This document shows, one piece after another, positions 56,410 to 64,000 of a stretch of DNA of 64,000 bases (position 1 is its first letter; each line of letters opens with the position of its first letter). The notes beneath the pieces were generated by a model, which did not search any database, was not told where the DNA came from, and was given only the letters and a program-made list of their open reading frames with translations. Source of the stretch: Aquila chrysaetos chrysaetos (lineage: Eukaryota; Chordata; Aves; Accipitriformes; Accipitridae); assembly GCF_900496995.4 (NCBI RefSeq), contig NC_044004.1:2790001-2854000 (forward strand). The letters are read 5' to 3'. The translations under genes were made by a program, and so were the position numbers.

Positions 56410-56768
56410 TCCCAAGGTGTCACTGCGAGCCCCGCAGACGCTGACCACATCAGGGCAGAGCTGACACGGCTCTCCCCACCGCCCGCACAGGGGGGCTCGA
56501 TCCACGGCCACCCTTCCCAAATCCTTCGGCAACGGGAGTCATGACGGGTGGTTTATGAGAGCGCGTCGGGCTGATTCTGGGGACCCCAGGGACACTCGCA
56601 GCTGAGAGCGAGGAGCATCCCATGCTGGGGACATCCCGGACCAAGTGCTGCCACCTCCTCCAGACCTGGGCAGAGGGAACTCGGGGATGGAGAAAGCCAT
56701 CATCCCGTGGGCTCTCCCTCGGCAGCGCAACGCAACGTGGGCTCTCCCGAAGAGCCGCCTGGGTCTTT
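56410..56768. other. Unique GC-rich stretch
   Basis: Nothing recognised; moderately CpG-rich at 56410-56600. Confidence 0.4.
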
Positions 56769-56769
56769 T

Positions 56770-56930
56770 CATCTCATCTCTTTTGTTTCAGGCTTATTAT
56801 GTAAATAGCTGATGCTCCCCCGTAATGAGAAAGTAGTTTCCCAGAATACAAAAGGCTGTAATTATCTCATTAGCACGAGGAAAGGAAAAGGAAATGTTTC
56901 TAAGCTGCTTGCTTTTATTTCCCACAGCAG
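56770..56930. promoter_or_regulatory. AT-rich block, possible conserved element
   Basis: Opens with an acceptor-like tctcttttgtttcag (ends 56790), but every frame after it stops within eight codons. Holds ccgtaatgagaaagtag and gctgtaattatctcattagc, two homeodomain-like clusters. More likely regulatory than exonic. Confidence 0.25.
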
Positions 56931-56934
56931 CCCA

Positions 56935-58635
56935 AGAAAGCGCAGCCCTGAAACAGGGACCTGCCTGCCCCGAATCCTGCCACCCCCACACGATGCTGCC
57001 ACATTTGCAGGAGAGAAAAGCAAAGCGTGGTCCTCATGTCTCAGAAATAGCCACGTACCGGGGGGGGCTGACGGCTTTTAACTGGGCCCTGTTACTCTGA
57101 GGATGCTGTGGGTCCCCAGTGCTCTCAGCTGCTGGGACAGGAGGTGTCACTGGAAAGCAGAAGGTCACAGAGGGACGGGATGGTCCCCATCTTCCCAAAT
57201 TGGATGTTCCTTGGCAGGACTCCCAAGCCGGGATTGTAGCACAGAGCTTCAGGACAGATTTCGACAGTTGCATGCTTGCAACAGGATGGGATAGGAAATA
57301 GCCTTAGGACACATGGAGATTGCTCCCAGGAGAAGGCATCTAGGATGGCTTTGGTGTTGCTTTCCTTTCTGAACTCACGCCTTCCTTGCTACTAGCTAAA
57401 CGCCCAACGCTTGGGAGCAGAGCTACAAAGGTCCCCACAAAGCATCCCGGGCTGCAGTCAGGAGCTGGTCCTTGCTGAGGTCTCCCAAAACCCCTTTCTG
57501 GTGGTTTGCTCCTGCCCAAGTTCTCCGTTCCTCTACCCTGATCATGGCCCTGTGGTCCTGGCTGAGTCCTCAGTGAACTGGCTGGAAGCTGCCGACGCAG
57601 CAGCAGCAAACTGCTTGTTGGTTTGGGTTGACTTTCTGCCAGATTTGTGACCTGGATTAGGCCATGGAGAGAGCTGAAGAGCAACAGATCCGGATAGGAT
57701 CCCTTCTACAGCAGGGACTCAATGGAAAGCTGGTTATGGGCCATGATTCCTGCAGTTCCCCAGAGGATTTTCCTGGCTCCGAGGGAAAAACTGCAGGGCT
57801 CTCTCAAACCACAGGGTCTTGGGGGGAGAAAACAACTTTCCATGCGTTTCTGCGTGCAAAGCCAGCGCCAGAGCTTTAAGTATCATGTAGCTCCTAATCA
57901 ACACCTCCTTGCAAGCCCTGGGCAGAGATGCAGGACAGCCCAGCAGCATTGATGTATCCCACTGGAGAACGGCCCTAGCAAATCAGCCCTTCTTAGCATC
58001 AAGATTAGCATTAACAAAAGCAAATATCTAATGCCCCGAGCAGGACTGGTGCATTTACTACATGCCATCGCCCTGCACATCGCAGCCAGGACCCTTTCTC
58101 AAAACCTCCTTAAAACGTAACGATGGGACTTCTCCAGGCTGGATGTGTCTTACAGCACTGATTTGCAGTGACCTGGTCCAGCAGCCCTAGACACCTCATG
58201 GTGCAAAAGGGGCTGAGGCTCAAAGGGCAGCTCAGCTGAGCCCTAGGAGATGCTGGGCAATGTCCTGCTGGAGTTTGGACTCTGCCCTTGCACCAAGGGC
58301 TCGTCCATCTCTTTGTAGCCCAGCAGCAATCGTAAAGCCTTTGCACAGATAGATGTGAGATGTGCAGACATGCAGCAACCTCGTGGCCTAAGAGGTATCT
58401 GAAGGTGGCTACAAGAACTTGGCACTCCTTGACCCTCCAATCTGCCTTCCCGAGTTTGCTTTTTGGCCCCAAACTGGGGGAAGAGCCCCCCATCGCAAAG
58501 CTCCCACTTCCTTCGGCAGGGATAAATGGGAAAAGAGAGGTCTGTGTCCTAGGAAAGCAGTGGGAGTTGTTTGTCTGACATTGTCTGGCTTTAGGTTGTG
58601 GAAAAAGCTTGTGGTTGAAAAGCCTGAGATCTGCA
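56935..58635. other. Unique stretch
   Basis: Nothing recognised. An AT-richer patch lies at 57985-58030. Confidence 0.4.
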
Positions 58636-58639
58636 TGTT

Positions 58640-58880
58640 TTCGCAGACAGGTTCAAGTGCTTTCGTGCAGTATTTCAGCAGTGGAGGAAAACCTGGCAGC
58701 CACCAAGCCAGGATATTGGAGGGGGGGGGGGGTCAAAGAATTTGGAGGAGGTGCAGAAAAGAGCCACAAGAATTATTTGAGGGCTGGAAAAAATGCCTAC
58801 GAGAGACGGGAAGAGTTTATTCTGTTCCCCTCTTCAGACTGAGGCAACTTGAGAAGCGCGTAGAAGAAAAGGAGGTGCTG
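58640..58880 (+). mobile_element. CR1 LINE fragment (old)
   Basis: 'ttggaggaggtgcagaaaag', 'agccacaagaattatttgag', 'ggctggaaaaaatgcctacg', 'agagacgggaagagtttatt' match sense CR1 from the end of ORF2. A G12 run (58721-58732) interrupts it. Confidence 0.75.
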
Positions 58881-58884
58881 ACGC

Positions 58885-59775
58885 ACTGGAGCCGGGTGGG
58901 AGGGGAGCGGTGGTGTCCCTGCTTCTTGAATCAAACCTTGTGAATGTGCTCTTGGCCAGGTTTGGGTCGTAAGGAGGTAACTCATGATGGGCCATGACGC
59001 ACAGGAGGCAGGGCAGTAGCTGAATGGTCTTTTTAGAGGACGTGATGTGCAAGGAGAGGCTGAGGGCTGTTTGCTCAGCCCGAAGAAGAAGAGGGATATG
59101 ACTGCAAGTTGCATCTGAAACTAATTGGTGGGAAAACAAAAACCTTCTCGGAGGTGCATGGTGGTACAACTAAGGCAAGCAGTGCATTTTTGCAGGGCAA
59201 GATGGGAGCACTGAGAAGTGAGGCAGGTCCATCTGACCTTCTCCAGCCCTGCAGTGGTCCTCCCCTGTGCCCATGTCCACCCTCCCCAGCCCGGGCAGGG
59301 AGCGGGAGGTAGGCTCCCATCTCACCATCACTGCTGGAGCTGCCACATGGGAACACGGGATGTCCACACCAACCCAAGCGACAACATTTGAGGTGCTGGT
59401 AGCTTTGCTAGGACCCAGACTCAAACACCTCCCATGGATATATTGGCCGAGCGTGACTGCTGGTCTTTGGGTTTCAGTGGTGTTTTTTCTCCAGGGCTTC
59501 GCCGCACACAGGTGGTTTTGCTCCCTACAGGGTCTGCTGTCTTCTTGCTGCTAACCCATTACCGGCCTTCCCTTCCCTCTCCATATATCTTTCTGGAAGA
59601 AGCTGAAACGATCACAGCAAATTTTTTTTTTTCCCCTTTTATGCCGTTTCTAACCTGCTCCACCACCCCAGGACATGATTACTTTTTTCCTCCAGCTGAA
59701 CCAGCTTGCTGGCACCACTGCCAACAAACTGGAAAGCCACCAGAGCCCTAAACATAGCGCAGGTGTAAGTCCTAT
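58885..59775. other. Unique stretch
   Basis: A T11 run lies at 59622-59632. Nothing else recognised. Confidence 0.4.
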
Positions 59776-59778
59776 CCA

Positions 59779-59802
59779 CCCCCCCCCCCCCCCAAAAAAA
59801 AA
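59779..59802 (+). repeat. C15 followed by A9
   Basis: Two adjacent homopolymers. Length is likely to be unreliable in assembly. Confidence 0.95.
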
Positions 59803-59804
59803 GC

Positions 59805-60082
59805 ATGTTTTCATTGTGTCGGTAATTGCTTGCTCGTTAAAACAGACGCAAACAAACCCAACTATTGAAGGTCACGGGCGCACCTGTTACCGCAATTGGC
59901 GGGGGGTGGTGGAATTTTTGACCTTCAGATGCCTTTGCTGCCTGTCCTGCTGGGACCACATGCCTGGGATGGTGCGTGTGCCAAGGCACTGCCTTGCTTT
60001 CAGGCTGTTTGCTGGAGCTCTCTCTGCCCGAGACCAGTGATTGATTTCGTTCTCGCATGGCACGGTGCCTAGGTATGTCTCC
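59805..60082. other. Unique stretch
   Basis: Nothing recognised; leads into the AT-rich block to the right. Confidence 0.4.
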
Positions 60083-60084
60083 CA

Positions 60085-60300
60085 AAGGCCTTTGTTACTA
60101 GAGTGTTAACAATTAACCTACTCAGGCAGAAACAGAGCCAGGCTTTCATAATCTAGGCTTAGTTAACCATTCAGCTGCTTATCTGAAAGCAATTTTTCTT
60201 CTGCCTAACTGGAAGGCATTCGCTAACTCATTTGGGTAAAGCAAGTGTGAAGACGCAGGGGTTGTTTTACGGATTATTATATTTACAATAGCATCTAGGG
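60085..60300. promoter_or_regulatory. HNF1/SOX motif-rich block (putative enhancer)
   Basis: GTTAACAATTAAC (60105-60117) differs at one position from the palindromic HNF1 consensus GTTAATNATTAAC. A second gttaac lies near 60162, cctttgtt (SOX/TCF-like) near 60089, and ggattattatatttac near 60272. AT-rich between GC-rich flanks. Confidence 0.35.
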
Positions 60301-60304
60301 GTCC

Positions 60305-61798
60305 CCTGAAGCTGCAGCCATGGTAGGAAACCTTGGTAAGAGGTAGCCATGAAGAGTTTAGCAACCACAGCTGGGGAAAAGGAAATTTCACCCCAGATTT
60401 TCTGCATCAGGCATAAAAATATTGCTGTCTCCACGGCAGGGCTGCTGGGGGAAAGGCCAAGGGGCCAGCACGGTTGGATGGGACGGGGATGTCGTGCAAC
60501 ACGGAGATGGTGGGGATTTGCACCGTTGCGTGAGGTCCCAGTGTCCCTGGCCAGAGAGGAGGGTGGCTGTACCAGTGAGACACGGCACCTTTCCTAGGTA
60601 AGGTGCTGGCGTGGAGACGCCTACCAGGAAGGATGCTTTGCATCGATCCAGGCGGACAAAGAAACCCTTTTCAGCTTTTATTAACACAGTAATGGCGAGA
60701 AATGGGAAATGAGCTCAGTGTTTTTTCTGGAAGGGTTCCCGTCTCCTCCTTTGTGTCTGCAGAAAGTCTCTGCACTTGGGTTCCTGCTGTAACCAGGGAG
60801 CTCTGGGGAACTGGGGAGGGCAGAGCTCAGTGAGGGATGAGTGTTGGTTCTCGGAGGTAGAGGCTGCTGTGATGGATGGATGGACGGACGGACATCACTC
60901 GGGAGCAATTTGGGTAGAGCTAGTCCTCCTTGGGAGGTGGGATGGACCTAGTGTCTCCTTGAGAGCCTGGTGAGGATGAAGAGCGAGGTGGTCCTGGTGC
61001 CTCCTCGCCCCTGCAGGTGGGATGTAACATACGGAAAGATAAAACATCTGGAAAGGGCAGTGGCTGGCAGGTTGCTTAAAACTCCTGCTTTGGTTTTCCA
61101 CCTGTCTGGAGCCTCCCCACGCCACCACGGGGCAGGGGAAGCCACTTTTGCCCTTCTGCCGTGGCTTGGGGGTCTCTTCCAAGCCCAGCCACGCTTGGAG
61201 AGGACTCCTCTTTCCTTCTAAAGGACAGACATGGGAGTGAAACGCTGGTAAAGGTGAGCCGTTCGGCTTCCCTCAGCCCCCCTGTGTTCATGGACTGTGA
61301 GGCTCGGCATCCTTGTTTCTCTCATTGGGAAACACCCGTAAACTCAATTTTAGTTCGTGTTCCCATTGGAGGAAGGCAGTTATGAGATTTAAGCAGGAGA
61401 AATGTCCTGGGGAGGTTTTTAAATCATGCATTCCTCCAAACCTGGAAGGAAAAAACCTGACCCTCCAGCTCTGTGCCAGAGCATGGCAGTGTTATTCCTT
61501 ACCTTGCTGTGCTCAAAACTTGATTTCACAGTTCACCTGGGGAATGACCGAGGTAAAACCTGACTGGGAACTGGAGCTGGCTGGAATACACAAAAGAGAG
61601 AGCTGTTGTTCTCAAAAAAATGGCCCTTTTTGGCAAACAAAGATGTACTGTCAGGGATCTGTTGGCACTTCTGGAATCTCCTTAAGAACATATTTGTAAT
61701 GCTTGTCCGTATGCTCTGTTTATCAGATCGTGGGTTTACAGTAAACATAAGCTAATAACCATTTTTTTCAGAATATTTTCTTGGATGACTCCCAGTTA
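60305..61798. other. Unique stretch
   Basis: A short (GGAT/GGAC)n run lies at 60870-60893. The right end (61670-61798) is AT-rich, with gtttacagtaaacataagc and similar words. No gene. Confidence 0.4.
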
Positions 61799-61803
61799 AA
61801 AGG

Positions 61804-61819
61804 AAAAAAAAAAAAAAAA
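61804..61819 (+). repeat. A16 homopolymer
   Basis: Sixteen adenines with no retroelement body recognised upstream. Confidence 0.95.
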
Positions 61820-61821
61820 CA

Positions 61822-62214
61822 ACATAGAAAAAGGTCCATTTTCAGAATCTGCCCCCGCAGTGCAGCTTTGGATCCCTCATCCCGAGAATGCACCTAAAAC
61901 CTCCACCCTGGTTTTGGGTTGCTGGCACCAAACGGGAACACCAGCTCAATATCCCAGTGGGCGTGGGACACGGCCCTAAGCAGAAGCCTCCTTGATGGGG
62001 AAGCCACCACCTGGGAGCCTGGGGATCCCCAAGGGCAGAGAAAGGCTGTAATAATTTGCCGGTGAAGACCACCGATGGAGATGCCATGGGGCTGAGCAGG
62101 CACCTTCCTCTGAAGTGTCTTGGAGGACTTTGCCACGACTCTGCCCAGGCTGTGGTTCTCACCCCACTGAGGACATTTGTCTTCCCTAGCTCATAGTGCT
62201 TGTTGTTGTGTTGG
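61822..62214. other. Unique stretch between poly-A and poly-T
   Basis: No recognised repeat. An A-run at one end and a T-run at the other could suggest two opposite insertions, but I see no element sequence. Confidence 0.4.
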
Positions 62215-62215
62215 C

Positions 62216-62235
62216 TTTTTTTTTTTTTTTTTTTT
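62216..62235 (-). repeat. T20 homopolymer
   Basis: Twenty thymines (poly-A on the minus strand). No retroposed body is evident on either side. Confidence 0.95.
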
Positions 62236-62239
62236 GGAA

Positions 62240-64000
62240 GGATCAAACTTTCCAGTGACCTCATCCTGACCTCAGAAAGTCAATGTAAATGTGCAAATGT
62301 CACTGTGGAATTTACCCAGTGAAGAAAAGGTAACCTGGATTTCTCCTCCGTCGGCTGAGCAAGGCTGGGAGCACTGCATGGAGGCGATGCGGCCGCTGCC
62401 TTTCCCTTGTCCGCAGCTGAGACCTTCCAGCACATCCCTCCCGTGGTAGCTGGTGTCCCATAAAAAACAAACACAGCCTATAAAGATCCCAAAGTCATTG
62501 AAAGGCAGGTTATTCCTAAATTAGCAGAACAAAAAGTCTTCCCTTGATTAATAAAATCCAAAGGCACTGCGGGTTGAGTGTGGCTTCAGGTGGGTGTTCT
62601 CCATCCCTCCCCATCGCTCCGTAGCCCAACCTAGTCTCCAGGTGCCCAGCAGGCACCTAGATTAATCCCTGGGCATCGTGAACTCATGAACTGTCTATGG
62701 CATTGTTCTTTGGAAAGTGCCTTTAGGGTGCAATGGGGTCATCAGCCCTTAAGTCCTGCTCAGTGCGTTGGAGAGAGATGTGTCCAAATGCCGCACACCA
62801 GATGCGTGACCAGACCCAGACACTCCTCTCTGCTGGTGGAGGTTTTCTTACTTATGACTGATAAACATTTACGTGTTCTGATGGTAGTGGGTCCCCACGC
62901 CGCACCGTGCGATGCTCGTGTGATATTTGTTTGCCGCTCAGTCTTTAGACCTCAACCAGTGAGTGACATGGAGACGTCTCTGTTGGGGGACAAAGGTGCA
63001 AGCTGCAGGGAGGTCATGAGCAGTGACTACAAAACGTTCACCCAATGCTCATCGCTTCATATTGCCGGTGGTTCAGCAGGGCAAGTCCCCTGGGGACCTT
63101 CCTTGGGTGAGGTGATGTGCAAGGGGATGGAGAAGGTTACACCACCAGGCACATCCTCCTCTGCCTCACAGCTGCCTTGTCCCCTGTCCATGATGGGGCA
63201 CATCTGGTGTGTCCCAGACCGTGGAGGCTCCTTCACACCTCAACAGGAGTTCAGCTGGGATGGTGGCTTTCACCAGAGCACCTTCTTAAACCACTTTTTC
63301 CCTCTGTGACCACCTCCATACCCTGCTCTGCCCCAGAGGAGCTCTGCCAGCTCACTGTAGGTATCAGCTCTGTGTCCTCTCCCTCCGGCACAGCAGTTTG
63401 CCACGTCTGTCCTCCAGCCCCATGACACTCAGGCCATAATTCGGACAGGGCAGCGTTCTATGAGAAGATCAGGATGCTGGAAAAAGGGAGGAGGCTACAG
63501 GCTGCACGCCTGGCAGAAGCCTCCAGAAATGCAATTTAATAACAGTGAAGTCAAGCAGCACAGACCCTGCTTTAACCTTTTAAATTTTTTTTCCATTGCA
63601 TTATTAGTGCAAATAGCAAGACCCCATGAGACACCACATCGGAGCTGAGCTCTAGACCTAAGCTAGCTCTCCAGGGAAATAAACCCATCTCTCCTGCTTT
63701 ACTTGGGGAGGGCTGATTTAACATCCCTACCCCAAGAAGAGGGAAAACCCCACTGAAATGGGGATTTTCTCCGTCTCCCCTACCTGCTGGCCCAACACTC
63801 ATATTTTATGGATATACCAATCAGGGAAAACCCAAGGGTTTTTTAACTAAAGAAATTCTGTTGAGAGAAATAAATCCATGTTGTTTTTTTTTCCCTAGTC
63901 CCAGTCCATGCTGTGACATGACTGCAGAGGCTTTGCCACCCTCGGGGCGGGTAGTGGGGCAATGCAGACCAGATCCATTACTTCTGGGTCCACGAGTACA
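62240..64000. other. Unique stretch to window end
   Basis: The 62686-63309 plus frame (207 codons) is the longest here. It begins at a true ATG but has no recognisable domain. AT-rich at 63572-63610 and 63830-63895. No repeat identified. Confidence 0.35.

Overview
The window looks like avian nuclear DNA (a bird, or less likely another archosaur or a turtle). The only interspersed repeats I recognise are old, broken CR1 LINE fragments and a few very decayed MIR-type SINE tails. I see no Alu, L1 or recent LTR element. Simple repeats are short, GC content is moderate to high and uneven, and long G/C homopolymers cluster in one GC-rich block. No bacterial, viral or plasmid gene is recognisable, and no RNA gene was found.

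I cannot identify any protein-coding gene. The open frames show no family I recognise, and most of the longer ones sit in GC-rich or tandemly repeated DNA, where stop codons are scarce. The sequence reads as intergenic or deep intronic DNA. A handful of segments have good splice-like borders (near 4.3, 15.4, 16.8, 20.3, 26.7-26.9, 30.5, 43.9, 44.5 and 53.1 kb). They are recorded as low-confidence exon candidates because such pseudo-exons are common by chance.

Layout: 0-8.9 kb is mostly unique sequence with a poly-A tract, a GGGAT array, a promoter-like palindrome plus TATA box, a MIR/CR1 pair at 4.37-4.96 kb and a 21-bp minisatellite at 7.6 kb. At 9-10.3 kb lie AT-rich blocks dense in homeodomain and SOX-type motifs. 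From 10.3 to 24.4 kb the DNA is mostly unique, with a 22-bp duplication, a CA repeat and an unexplained antisense coding-like patch near 20.2-20.7 kb. From 24.4 to 27.3 kb is a striking GC-rich block with many G or C runs, a GT repeat, a CpG island and a TATA/MEF2-like motif at its right edge: the best promoter candidate. From 27.3 to 52.4 kb is unique DNA with scattered CR1 and MIR pieces, a 399-codon minus-strand ORF at 28.3-29.5 kb and AT-rich putative enhancers at 34.6, 44.3 and 51.5 kb. From 52.4 to 56.4 kb are two sizeable minisatellites (about 38-39 bp and about 60-70 bp units). The remainder is unique DNA with one CR1 piece, an HNF1/SOX-rich block at 60.1 kb and homopolymers.

The most interesting content is regulatory rather than genic: several AT-rich islands packed with developmental-factor-like motifs in otherwise GC-rich DNA, plus the G-tract/CpG block. 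I found no convincing undescribed system. Repeat and motif assignments rest on remembered consensus sequences, not on an alignment run.
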